A DNA stretch of 64,000 nt from positions 62,001 to 126,000 of the forward strand of contig NZ_JALKAP010000013.1 in assembly GCF_023016045.1 (NCBI RefSeq), read 5' to 3'. Under the pieces are notes generated by a model that worked only from the letters and a program-made list of their open reading frames with translations, was not told the origin of the DNA and made no database searches. The DNA comes from Marinobacter sp. S6332. GTDB lineage: Bacteria > Pseudomonadota > Gammaproteobacteria > Pseudomonadales > Oleiphilaceae. The first letter of the stretch is position 1. The number at the start of each line of letters is the position of its first letter. The position numbers and the translations under genes are program-made. Of the stretch, positions 28,218 through 36,812 are shown in pieces.

Positions 28218-28432
28218 AAACCATACAGCCCGCATAGAAATGCGGCAGGGGTTGGCTAACCTCTGTCGACACCATCACATAATCCAAAGTTTTGCTCAAA
28301 AAGCCCTTGAGGGAGGGCACCTGTGCCAACGTATTCTTGCGCTTGCCAGCATACTGTTGGCTCAATAGATGCGGCCTTGCTTATACAGCGACACGCACTC
28401 TGGCCAAACAATAATAGCTCAGGAGTTATCCC
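28218..28432. other. Spacer after pyrC' with a small hairpin
   Basis: A stretch of 215 bases without a convincing gene. A perfect six-base stem CCGCAT/ATGCGG with loop AGAA lies at 28230-28245, shortly after the pyrC' stop; there is no T-run after it, so it is at best a weak terminator. The AGGAG at 28422-28426 serves the next gene. Confidence 0.3.
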
Positions 28433-29470
28433 TTGAAATCAGTAACCTTCCCGAAGCGGGTGGCCTTGGCAGCCACTCTGTGCGCTAGCCTCATCCTGCC
28501 TTCACTTGGACACGCCCAGACAAACGCGAATAACAGTGGCGATGTTCTCGAAAGAAGCTTCTGTGTGTTTGATCCAGTCGGGGCCAATGGACCGCTATTC
28601 GCAATCACCAAGACCTTTCAGCCCGTTGCCCTTAAAAACGGTATCAAGCTAAACCTGAGCGCTTACACTGACGAAAAAGTTGCTGCTGAAGACTTTAAAG
28701 CTGGTCAGTGTGATGTGGTGTTGCTTACTGGTACTCGCGCTCGTGAATTCAATAAGTTCACCGGCAGTTTGGAAGCTATGGGCGCCGTACCGGGCGAAGA
28801 GGAGATGCGGCTGCTTTACAATACGCTTAGCCAACCCAACGCTCGCCCTCTGCTGAAAGAGGGGCCTTATGAAGTGGCCGGTGTGTTCCCGGCTGGTGCT
28901 ATTTACCTTCACCTTCGTGATCGCTCCATTAACTCTGTTGAAAAGCTGCAAGGTAAGCGCGTAGCAACATTGGACTTCGATGAGGCGTCAGTTCGCATGG
29001 TTCGCCATGTAGGTGCGTCAGTGGTCGGCTCCAACTCCGCCAACTTTGCGGGCAAGTTCAATAACGGCAGTGTGGATGTCGCCTACGCGCCAGCCGTAGC
29101 CTATTCTCCGTTAGAATTGTACAAGGGCGTTGAGCCAAACGGTGGAGTGCTGAAGTACGCACTGGCATACATGAACTTCCAAGTCATTATCCACAGCGAT
29201 CGCTTCCCTGACTCAGTGGGCCAGATGGTGCAGGATGAGGCGATCAAGCGCCTAGACGAAGCCTACGAAATTATTGCTCAGGCGGAAGCCGAGATGCCTG
29301 AAAACGTATGGATGACTCTGCCGCAGGAAGTGACTGCCGAGTACGACAAGATGCTGCGTAATGTGCGCCTGTCGCTGCTTGAAGATGGCGTGTACGACGA
29401 ACGCGCAATTAAACTGATGAAAGCCATTCGCTGCCGCGTGGATGCCACCCGGTCAGAGTGCGCTTCCTGA
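28433..29470 (+). CDS. Putative periplasmic solute-binding protein (DUF6091-like)
   Basis: Exported protein of 345 residues with a clear signal peptide ending GHA-Q (cleavage after residue 28). It starts with TTG at 28433, supported by AGGAG seven bases before. The mature part resembles periplasmic binding proteins: FCVFDPVGANGPLF, an alternating QCDVVLLTGTRAREF strand, a hinge-like AGAIYLHLRDRSINSVEKLQGK, and VDVAYAPAVAYSPLELYKG. I recall this family as a putative solute-binding protein found beside a lipoprotein and a large TRAP permease, as here. The ligand is unknown. Two cysteines near the C-terminus (CRVDATRSEC) could form a disulphide. Confidence 0.75.
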   Translation: MKSVTFPKRVALAATLCASLILPSLGHAQTNANNSGDVLERSFCVFDPVGANGPLFAITKTFQPVALKNGIKLNLSAYTDEKVAAEDFKAGQCDVVLLTGTRAREFNKFTGSLEAMGAVPGEEEMRLLYNTLSQPNARPLLKEGPYEVAGVFPAGAIYLHLRDRSINSVEKLQGKRVATLDFDEASVRMVRHVGASVVGSNSANFAGKFNNGSVDVAYAPAVAYSPLELYKGVEPNGGVLKYALAYMNFQVIIHSDRFPDSVGQMVQDEAIKRLDEAYEIIAQAEAEMPENVWMTLPQEVTAEYDKMLRNVRLSLLEDGVYDERAIKLMKAIRCRVDATRSECAS

Positions 29471-29490
29471 TAATTTATTGCCACTGAACC

Positions 29491-29517
29491 GCCCCTCTTC
29501 AACAAAGTGGGAGGGGC
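29491..29517. terminator. Stem-loop between convergent genes
   Basis: GCCCCTC at 29491-29497 pairs perfectly with GAGGGGC at 29511-29517 with a 13-base loop. It lies between the stop of the solute-binding protein gene and the stop of the HU gene. No T-run follows on either strand, so a terminator role is only suggested by its position. Confidence 0.4.
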
Positions 29518-29543
29518 TATTCAGGCAGATTATTGGGTGCGCA

Positions 29544-29822
29544 CTAGGCTGAGCGGAGTGCGTCTTTAAAAGCTTTGCCTGCTTTGAAGCCGACAGTTTT
29601 ACTGGCGGGAATATGGATGGAGGCCCCGGTTTGGGGATTTCTACCCTCGCGAGCTTCACGGGTGCGGATATTGAATGTGCCGAAGCCGATCAGGGTTGTG
29701 TCCTCTCCTCTGCTAGCGGCAGCTGAAATCTGGTCAGCAAAAGCGGTAATTACTTCGGCGGCTTTTTCTCTTGTTAGGCCAGTGCGTTCAGCGATAGCTG
29801 CCGCGAGTTCGGGTTTGCGCAT
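29544..29822 (-). CDS. HU-family DNA-binding protein
   Basis: Small nucleoid protein that bends DNA. The ATG at 29822 gives 92 residues beginning MRKPELAAAIAERTGL, the canonical HU start, with AAGGGA before it; an upstream ATG at 29864 would add 14 residues unlike the family. The DNA-binding arm is seen in GFGTFNIRTREAREGRNPQTG, followed by IPASKTVGFKAGKAFKDAL. The Gly-rich arm with RNPQTG distinguishes it from IHF subunits, although a close HU-like protein cannot be excluded. It is oriented against the flanking TRAP-related genes and splits that cluster. Confidence 0.93.
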   Translation of the reverse strand: MRKPELAAAIAERTGLTREKAAEVITAFADQISAAASRGEDTTLIGFGTFNIRTREAREGRNPQTGASIHIPASKTVGFKAGKAFKDALRSA

Positions 29823-30053
29823 CGAGTATCCCTTTTGTTTTTGTTCGTCGGAACCGTCGCCCAACCGGCCTACGGTTGCTTGAATCTATAGCGGCTTGCG
29901 GCTCTTTGTGCAAATCGGCGTGTGGGTTAAAACTGTGTGCATAAGCGTCATTTGCGGCGCCAGTCTCAAAAAGCGCGAACGCTGTAGGCCATAATGCGCG
30001 GCTGACAGCGGATTCAGAATAACAATGCAAAACGTTCAAAAGGTTCAGAAACC

Positions 30054-31166
30054 ATGATGCAAACCACCGGCATTTCATATTCAGAGACGTCCGTCCGGGA
30101 CTGTTCACGCTCGTCGTCTTTCGGGCAAAGGTTGAAGCATTCGGCCTCTCGTCTCAAAGGGGTTGCAGTCGCTCTTACCCTCGGGTCGCTGCTGTCGGGA
30201 TGTGGTGTTGTGAATCACATGATTTATAAAACCACCGGCGATGTAATGCAGGGTTTTTCTCGCGACCACACGATTCCCTATCTGATGGCTAGCGGTGATC
30301 TGGCTATGGGTTGTGCCATGAGCGAGGCTACCGCTCCATTGTTAATGTCTTTCGGCAGGGTAACTAATGAACCAGATCAGCTGGCTGTTATGCTCTATCT
30401 TTCGGCTGGTGGTTGTGCCGAAGAAGAAGGTCGTGAGCACGAGCTAGCGGCACTGGCTGCCATGTACGAAAGAAAAGGTAATGCAGCAGAGGACGCCATC
30501 ATCCGCCAAAAGCGGGCTTATTCTCTGGCCGCCAAGCGTTATTTGAAGGGTTGGCAGCATCACAACACCTATTACGGTGAGCCCGGCACCGGAGAGTGCC
30601 CGGACTTTGACGATGATATGGATGAGTTTATCTACTTTGCAGGTTTGCTCGCAGGTTTGCAGGCGCTTAACTCAGAGATCCAATCAACCTCCTCCATCGG
30701 TGTTCCCAAGAACGTAGGCTCTATTGTAGCCCGGGCCACCGGCTGTCTTGAAAGTGAGAAGTGGTGGGGCGCCCCGATGGCCTTGAAAGCGACCGTTTGG
30801 GCAATGATTCCCGGTGCGCAACCAGAAGGTGAGGATGCCTTTGAGCGCCTCGCCATGACTGATCGTCAGGGTGAAGGGGCAGGCGTGCGCCTTAGCCATG
30901 TATTCCACGCAATTGCCGCCACAAACAAGGGCGATGAAGCAATGGTGAAGTCGGTGGTTCGCCAACACGCCGAGTCCCTCAAAGAGCAGCCTTCCAATGA
31001 TGAGTGGGCGTTTGTCGATGCTATGGCGACCAACATGATTATCGCAATCTCCGACCGCCTATGGGTGGAGAATACCGGTCATCGTACGCCGCTAGGCCAG
31101 CTTGGCACCTTCTGGGATGACCAGAAGGCAGAGGTTGAGACCATGGACTTGGATGGTCTGCTGTAA
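30054..31166 (+). CDS. TRAP-associated lipoprotein (TatT-like)
   Basis: Predicted outer-membrane or periplasmic lipoprotein of 370 residues. The lipobox is LLSGC with Cys50 if the ATG at 30054 is used. A TTG at 30132 preceded by GGGCAAAGG would give a more normal 24-residue signal peptide and is a good alternative start. The mature part is all-helical with repeats (LAVMLYLSAGGCAEEEGREHELAALAAMYERKG, later GDEAMVKSVVRQHAESLKE) that resemble TRAP transporter T-component (TatT) proteins. The next gene, 27 bases on, encodes the permease, and the solute-binding protein is 1 kb upstream. Function by analogy: a periplasmic partner of the transporter. Confidence 0.65.
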   Translation: MMQTTGISYSETSVRDCSRSSSFGQRLKHSASRLKGVAVALTLGSLLSGCGVVNHMIYKTTGDVMQGFSRDHTIPYLMASGDLAMGCAMSEATAPLLMSFGRVTNEPDQLAVMLYLSAGGCAEEEGREHELAALAAMYERKGNAAEDAIIRQKRAYSLAAKRYLKGWQHHNTYYGEPGTGECPDFDDDMDEFIYFAGLLAGLQALNSEIQSTSSIGVPKNVGSIVARATGCLESEKWWGAPMALKATVWAMIPGAQPEGEDAFERLAMTDRQGEGAGVRLSHVFHAIAATNKGDEAMVKSVVRQHAESLKEQPSNDEWAFVDAMATNMIIAISDRLWVENTGHRTPLGQLGTFWDDQKAEVETMDLDGLL

Positions 31167-31193
31167 CCCGTTAACGTTCCAGAGTGTAGAGTC

Positions 31194-33257
31194 ATGTCTA
31201 AGGGTAGTTTTCGTCGTAACGGGCTGGAGTGGTTCTCATCACTGCCTGCTTGCCTGCTATTGCTGTCTGTGGTGCTTTTTTCCACAAGCAGCGATATTCA
31301 CAACCAGATGCTGCGTGGTGGTGAGCAGCTTTGGAGCGGCTACTACAAGCTACGCATGGACCCGGCTGCACCAACCTGTAATCCAAATCGGGATATTGAA
31401 GCTGCGGTGGCCCATGAGCTGGCTCAAAAACCAGCAGCTGACGACCCCATGGCAGCTCTCTTGGGCGCCCAAGACAAAGACCCTGCCGATGTTCGCCTCG
31501 CGATTGAGCGCTCTGTAGCCGAGTGCAAGGCCGCGTTCCAAAGTTACGAGAGCCTTCAAGGCCAGCTTACTCCCGGTGTAAAAGCGTATCGTGCGATAGA
31601 GCTGTTTATTGCCGATCTCATTGCCTTTGGGCTCGTCTCTCAACGCTACATTTTGGTGATCTTGGTTATGCTGTGTGCTGCCACAGCAACGCTCACACGC
31701 CACCATATTGCTATGCGCGCCATGGAAACCCGTTTGGACTATACGGTTTCTCTAACGCTTCAAACCGTTGCCAACGCAATGCTGTTGGGGTCCAGCCTGA
31801 TATTCCGCCAGTCCAGTGTGGGCTCAGACGTATCGATATCTTCCGAAGATCTGCTACTGCATAATTTTTGGGTTGTGGGGTTTGCCTGCCTCACATTGGC
31901 CAGCCTCTATAGGCTGATCCGCGCACCCTCAGGTCTTGCCCCGGGTGGGCAGTTGAACAAAGCGTTTCTTGCGGTGCCGCTGTATACCGTGATGTGTCTC
32001 ATATCGGGAACCTACTTCGCATTGATTGGCCATGCCTCGGGCATTGGTATCTATCTCGGTAAAATGATGGAGTTGGCAGACATGTTCCTTAATGTGGGGC
32101 TCTATGTTTGGGTAGGCATGATGCTTAAACAAACACGTCTGGCGACGCTGGTGTTTAACCTATTCCGGCCCTGGCGTATGCCGCCGGAAATGCTCGCTGT
32201 TGTTGCGGTGCTTGTGGCCGCCGTTCCTACCGCCTATACCGGCGCCTCCGGGATTTTTGTAATTGCTGCAGGCGCAGTGATTTACAGCGAATTACGCGCT
32301 GCCGGTGCGCGTCGTCAGCTTGCGCTTGCGGCCACAGCCATGTCGGGCTCTTTGGGTGTGGTGTTGCGCCCTTGTTTGCTGGTTGTCGTTATTGCCTACC
32401 TCAACCGTGAAGTGACCACAGACGACCTGTTCGGGTGGGGGATATGGGTGTTCGTGTTGACCGCGGTCATGTTTAGCACGGTTGCGCTCACGGTAAACCG
32501 CCAGAGTAAATTTAATCTGGCGCCAGCGGCTGAGGCCATGCCCGCGACACTTCAAGCGTTGCGGTCGCTGGTTCCTTATGTACTGGTGATTGTGGGCGTT
32601 GTTTTGCTCTACCGTTTTGCTTTAGATGTGCGTATGGACGAGTTTTCGGCACCGCGCCTACTGCCGGTGATTATGTTGTCCATACTGCTGTATGAGCACA
32701 TTAGCTTTAAGAACAACAAGGGCAGCGCCTCCGGCGAGATTAACCATCAAGGGTTAGAGCGCAGTGTGCGTGGTGCCACCAATGACACCACAGCGGAAAT
32801 TGGTGCCTTGCTATTATTGTTAGGCCTGTCGGTTAGCATCGGTGGTGTGATTGAGCGCTCTGAGATCATGCAGGCATTTCCTCAGGCATTCGACAGCGCA
32901 TGGTCTGCCATGTTGTTAATGGTGGTTATTCTGGTGATTCTCGGGATGATTATGGACGCCTTCGGTGCCGTCATCCTTGTGACCGCAACAGTAGCGACCA
33001 TCGCTTATTCCAGCGGCATTCACCCTATTCACTTCTGGATGGTTACGCTGGTGGCTTTTGAGTTGGGTTACCTGAGCCCACCGGTCGCGCTCAACCACCT
33101 GTTAACGCGACAGGTAGTGGGTGAAGCCGAGGTTCTAGCTGCCCAGCAGGAAACCGGCACCTTCTACGAACGCCACGAGCGCATCATTATGCCGCTGATC
33201 GCTATGGGTATTTCGCTGGTGCTGGTGGCTTTTGTGCCGTTGATGTTTTACGCCTGA
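31194..33257 (+). CDS. TRAP transporter large permease subunit (DctM-like, extended)
   Basis: Inner-membrane solute importer driven by an ion gradient. The 687-residue protein starts with one membrane helix (about 11-28), a periplasmic loop of about 110 residues with two Cys (CNPNRD, ECKAAF), then a four-helix stretch resembling a DctQ small subunit, then a DctM-type domain. DctM features are VAAVPTAYTGASGIFVIAAGAVIYSELRAAG, GSLGVVLRPCLLVVVIAY and VTLVAFELGYLSPPVALNHLL. It looks like a fused Q-M permease with an additional periplasmic part. Spacing puts it in one transcript with the lipoprotein. The substrate is unknown. Confidence 0.82.
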   Translation: MSKGSFRRNGLEWFSSLPACLLLLSVVLFSTSSDIHNQMLRGGEQLWSGYYKLRMDPAAPTCNPNRDIEAAVAHELAQKPAADDPMAALLGAQDKDPADVRLAIERSVAECKAAFQSYESLQGQLTPGVKAYRAIELFIADLIAFGLVSQRYILVILVMLCAATATLTRHHIAMRAMETRLDYTVSLTLQTVANAMLLGSSLIFRQSSVGSDVSISSEDLLLHNFWVVGFACLTLASLYRLIRAPSGLAPGGQLNKAFLAVPLYTVMCLISGTYFALIGHASGIGIYLGKMMELADMFLNVGLYVWVGMMLKQTRLATLVFNLFRPWRMPPEMLAVVAVLVAAVPTAYTGASGIFVIAAGAVIYSELRAAGARRQLALAATAMSGSLGVVLRPCLLVVVIAYLNREVTTDDLFGWGIWVFVLTAVMFSTVALTVNRQSKFNLAPAAEAMPATLQALRSLVPYVLVIVGVVLLYRFALDVRMDEFSAPRLLPVIMLSILLYEHISFKNNKGSASGEINHQGLERSVRGATNDTTAEIGALLLLLGLSVSIGGVIERSEIMQAFPQAFDSAWSAMLLMVVILVILGMIMDAFGAVILVTATVATIAYSSGIHPIHFWMVTLVAFELGYLSPPVALNHLLTRQVVGEAEVLAAQQETGTFYERHERIIMPLIAMGISLVLVAFVPLMFYA

Positions 33258-33523
33258 TCGATGCGGTGCAAATGGCTTTAAAGTGAATGGGAGTGTGCGT
33301 TCTTACGTCGTGCCCTAAAGCGTCTCCAGCACACTCCCTGATTGCAAAGAACGCCTGCAATAGCCAATCTCCCACACCACTCTACGAACCTGCTTACATT
33401 CGTATCATCCAGCTAAGGATAGGATCTGCGTCCTCTTTTGAAAGTCGACGCTGGCGCCTAGCCAAGGATGCACATGGCTATTCGATATCTGATAACCGGA
33501 ATTAGAGATACGGAGAACGCTGT

Positions 33524-34777
33524 ATGATTAAGCGCCACCACACGCCAAATATCGCTTCCTATGAGTATTGTCTCGAAAGGTATAAAAAAATGCTGGTGAG
33601 AGCTCCAGCTGTTATTCAGCAAACCCCTCGCTCTGCTTTACCCGCCTTTTTCAACTCCTGTCGCGAGTTTTTTGCCACAGAAGCTTCGGTCCATCCCGGC
33701 TCCGATCTGGCTTGGCACGCCCTGTGTCTAGCCGAGCAACTGGGAACCGGCCACTTTCGGTCTGTGTTGAACGATGGTCAAGAATTGCAGCTGCGCTTTG
33801 AGGATCGGCAGTTACCCATTACCGGCAAATATACGGCAAACAATACGGATATTGGTGTCTGGTTGAAGGTGTTTTGTTTTGGGGTGATGACGCGCAGTGG
33901 TGAAGCGCTGAAGGTTCTCAATCAGGTGGGTGAGGACATGTTGCTGCAGGCTGAGAAAGCGCCCGCTACAAAGTACGAACTAGCGCTCACCGCCTTGCTC
34001 AAAGGCGTCTACAACCCCGAAGCGAATCTAGCCCAGTTGCTGCTGGATTCAAAAGCAGCCTTTGACCCCGTCGAGCTTCACGATAGCCGGTTTTTCTATG
34101 TGAGCCGCATCCTGCTGCCCATTGATTCGATTATTCGAACCATCTTCGCTGGAGATCAGGAGGATGCCTTCAATGACCACATGGAAGAAGCTCTGCGCCT
34201 GCATCAGGAATACTGGGTTAAGGTTTCAGATATAACAGAAGAAGGGCTGGTGTCTGTGCCCCTCACGGCTCTTGCCGTCATGGCCTATGACCACAAAGGC
34301 TACCGGGTTCGGGTTGAAAATGAATACATCCCAGACTGGGTCGTAACCGCCGATCGGTTTACAGCATTAACCGAGGTCAAGCCCGCTCCCAGCGGCACAG
34401 CGGTGTTCAAAAACACCCCCGTGCAGGTCAAACAAGCAGTACTACGGGACGACTACGACGAGCTGGAAGCCTACCGCGAGATAGACCACAGCGAGTGGCT
34501 ACCGGATTTGATCCACGCCTTCGAAACATCCGACGATTGGAACGTGCGCGATGCATTGGCCTACCTGCTGCAAGACCGCCGAGGCGACCCAGCGATGAAA
34601 GGGCTTTATGAACAGGCTCTGGAATCGCCCACCCTGATGATCCGCGCCATTGCACTTATTGTGCTGCATGGCGATATCGACCTTTGGGATACGGTGATGG
34701 TGGATAACGAATTCAATGAGGAAGCCGTTGCTCGGCTTAAAGGCGAGTATTTGAAACGGGAGACTCAAAATTCTTAA
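33524..34777 (+). CDS. Immunity 49 (Imm49) family protein, copy 1
   Basis: Predicted immunity protein against a secreted toxin; 417 residues, no signal peptide, so cytosolic. Residues about 50-300 match what I remember of Imm49: DLAWHALCLAEQLGTG, a region of beta strands ending ELQLRFEDRQLPITG, KYELALTALLKGVY, then AFNDHMEEALRLHQEYW and LTALAVMAYDHKGYRVRVENEYIPDWV. A C-terminal segment (about 330-415; LPDLIHAFETSDDWNVRDALAYLLQDRRGD) looks like a HEAT-type helical repeat beyond the usual domain. The sequence GATACGGAGAACGC before the ATG provides a ribosome site. The partner toxin is not visible in the window. Residues 1-160 differ from copy 2 at many places, while 160-417 are almost identical. 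Confidence 0.75.
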   Translation: MIKRHHTPNIASYEYCLERYKKMLVRAPAVIQQTPRSALPAFFNSCREFFATEASVHPGSDLAWHALCLAEQLGTGHFRSVLNDGQELQLRFEDRQLPITGKYTANNTDIGVWLKVFCFGVMTRSGEALKVLNQVGEDMLLQAEKAPATKYELALTALLKGVYNPEANLAQLLLDSKAAFDPVELHDSRFFYVSRILLPIDSIIRTIFAGDQEDAFNDHMEEALRLHQEYWVKVSDITEEGLVSVPLTALAVMAYDHKGYRVRVENEYIPDWVVTADRFTALTEVKPAPSGTAVFKNTPVQVKQAVLRDDYDELEAYREIDHSEWLPDLIHAFETSDDWNVRDALAYLLQDRRGDPAMKGLYEQALESPTLMIRAIALIVLHGDIDLWDTVMVDNEFNEEAVARLKGEYLKRETQNS

Positions 34778-34823
34778 TCTTGGAGAAAGGCCTCAAGGAA
34801 GTAACGCACACACAACAGCGCTG

Positions 34824-35312
34824 TTGTGGCTGCTTCTGCTGTGCTTAATGACGCTCAGCGGCTGCGCTTCACCCAGCTCCTTTCGCTCGATAATGCAGAG
34901 TTCCGGCGAAATGCCTGAGCTGGATAGAAGCGACAGCTTGACGGGGCCAGATACTGACAATAATGGCATTCGAGATGATATTGATCGTTATCTGCTGACG
35001 GTAGAGGCCAGTGAGGCGGAGATGTTGGCTTTGGTTCAAGTTGCTCGGGGTTTTCAGGCCGTGCAAGCGTCAGATCTCAGCAGTGAAAACAAGTTGAGAG
35101 AGTTGGATGATGTAACACTTAAGGCTAGTGCCTGTGTAATGGAAACTTATGAGAGCGCGGTTGATGCCGATAGAGAGAGTCGAAAGCTGCAAGGCTACAC
35201 GGCGAACACGCGGAACAGAACAAGGCACTACATTAAATATAACCAATTACGCGATGGAACTATATTTAAGCTGCCAAAGGTTGGGGTTTCGTGTGACAGG
35301 GTTGCTCAGTGA
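34824..35312 (+). CDS. Small lipoprotein paired with Imm49, copy 1
   Basis: Predicted lipoprotein of 162 residues (from TTG at 34824) with lipobox LSGC. From TTG the signal peptide lacks a positive n-region. The frame stays open upstream without ATG, GTG or TTG back to ATT at 34770, which is preceded by GGGAGA and would add 18 residues including an Arg; both copies keep that reading, so ATT may be the true start. The mature part begins SPSSFRSIMQSSGEMPELDRSD and has a calcium-type acidic loop DTDNNGIRDDIDRYL, then a helical region and the basic motif GYTANTRNRTRHYIKY. I do not recognise the family. The position suggests a periplasmic partner of the immunity protein. Confidence 0.7.
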   Translation: MWLLLLCLMTLSGCASPSSFRSIMQSSGEMPELDRSDSLTGPDTDNNGIRDDIDRYLLTVEASEAEMLALVQVARGFQAVQASDLSSENKLRELDDVTLKASACVMETYESAVDADRESRKLQGYTANTRNRTRHYIKYNQLRDGTIFKLPKVGVSCDRVAQ

Positions 35313-35506
35313 GCAAGCTCCTGAATGCAAAGAACGCCTGCAATAGCCAATCTCCTGCACCACCCTACGAACCGGCTTACATTCGTATCATCCCGCTAAG
35401 GATAGGATCTGCGTCCTCTTTTGAACGTTGACGCTGGCGCCTAGCCAAGGATGCGCATGGCTATTCGATATCTGATGACCAACACGAGTGATACGGAGAA
35501 GACAGT

Positions 35507-36760
35507 ATGATTAAGCGGCACTATACGCCGAACGCATCGTCCTATGACTATTCGGCTAGGTGGTATAAAAGGAGACTGGGGAAGGCTCCGGCTATGATTC
35601 AGGAAAATCCTGATTCGGCACTGCCTGGTTTTTTTGACACTGGTCGCGAGTTTTTTGCCACAGAAGCTTCGGTCCATCCCGGCTCCGATCTGGCTTGGCA
35701 AGCCTTGTTTTTAGCCGAGCAACTGGGAACCGGCCACTTTCGGTCTGTGTCGAACGATGGCAAGGAATTGCAGCTGCGCTTTGAGGATCGGCAGCTACCT
35801 ATTACCGGAAAATATTCGGGAAGCCATACGCATTTTGATGTCTGGTCCAAAATGTTTTTTTTCGGTGTGATAGCACGCAGTCGTGAGGCTGTGGAGGTGC
35901 TCAGTCAGGTGGACGAAAGCGTATTTATGCAAGCTGAGAAGAGACCGCCCACAAAGTACGAACTGGCGCTCATAGCCTTGCTCAAAGGCGTCTACAACCC
36001 CGAAGCGAATCTGGCTCAGTTGCTGCTGGATTCAAAAGCAGCCTTTGACCCCGACGAGCTTCACGATAGCCGGTTTTTCTATGTGAGCCGCATCCTGCTG
36101 CCCATTGATTCGATTATTCGAACCATCTTCGCTGGAGATCAGGAGGATGCCTTCAATGACCACATGGAAGAAGCTCTGCGCCTGCATCAGGAATACTGGG
36201 TTAAGGTTTCAGATATAACAGAAGAAGGGCTGGTGTCTGTGCCCCTCACGGCTCTTGCCGTCATGGCCTATGACCACAAAGGCTACCGGGTTCGGGTTGA
36301 AAATGAATACATCCCAGACTGGGTCGTAACCGCCGATCGGTTTACAGCATTAACCGAGGTCAAGCCCGCTCCCAGCGGCACAGCGGTGTTCAAAAACACC
36401 CCCGTGCAGGTCAAACAAGCAGTACTACGGGACGACTACGACGAGCTGGAAGCCTACCGCGAGATAGACCACAGCGAGTGGCTGCCGGATTTGATCCACG
36501 CCTTCGAAACATCCGACGACTGGAAAGTGCGCGATGCATTGGCCTACATGCTGCAAGACCGCCGAGGCGACCCAGCGGTGAAAGGGCTTTATGAACAGGC
36601 TCTGGAATCGCCCACCCTGATGATACGAGCCATTGCGCTTATTGTACTGCATGGCGATATCGATCTCTGGGATACGGTGATGGTGGATAACGAATTCAAT
36701 GAGGAAGCGGTTGCTCGCCTCAAAGACGAGTATTTGAAACGGGAGACTCAAAATTCTTAA
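35507..36760 (+). CDS. Immunity 49 (Imm49) family protein, copy 2
   Basis: Paralogue of the gene at 33524, also 417 residues and the same frame and leader. Differences concentrate in the first 160 residues (SYDYSARWYKRRLGKAP against SYEYCLERYKKMLVRAP; SGSHTHFDVWSKMFFFGV against ANNTDIGVWLKVFCFGV). From about residue 160 onward only a handful of changes exist, such as Val to Asp in AAFDPDELHD and Asn to Lys in DDWKVRDAL. The Imm49 hallmark AFNDHMEEALRLHQEYW is unchanged. The likely role is a second immunity specificity or a duplicate; the toxin is unknown. Confidence 0.75.
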   Translation: MIKRHYTPNASSYDYSARWYKRRLGKAPAMIQENPDSALPGFFDTGREFFATEASVHPGSDLAWQALFLAEQLGTGHFRSVSNDGKELQLRFEDRQLPITGKYSGSHTHFDVWSKMFFFGVIARSREAVEVLSQVDESVFMQAEKRPPTKYELALIALLKGVYNPEANLAQLLLDSKAAFDPDELHDSRFFYVSRILLPIDSIIRTIFAGDQEDAFNDHMEEALRLHQEYWVKVSDITEEGLVSVPLTALAVMAYDHKGYRVRVENEYIPDWVVTADRFTALTEVKPAPSGTAVFKNTPVQVKQAVLRDDYDELEAYREIDHSEWLPDLIHAFETSDDWKVRDALAYMLQDRRGDPAVKGLYEQALESPTLMIRAIALIVLHGDIDLWDTVMVDNEFNEEAVARLKDEYLKRETQNS

Positions 36761-36812
36761 TCTTGGAGATAGGCCACAAGGAAGCAATACGCCAACAACA
36801 GCGCTGCTGTGG

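Larger units (their letters stand above)
33337..35319 (+). repeat. Tandem unit 1: leader + Imm49 gene + lipoprotein gene
   Basis: First of three direct repeats. It begins in the TRAP-to-Imm49 spacer with CCTGATTGCAAAGAACG and runs for 1983 bases to the start of unit 2. The leader of 187 bases before the Imm49 ATG is nearly the same in units 1 and 2. Within the leader, AGGAT (33416-33420) can pair with GTCCT (33430-33434) followed by CTTTT, a weak terminator-like hairpin. The remaining spacer from 33258 to 33336 shows nothing recognisable. Confidence 0.9.
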
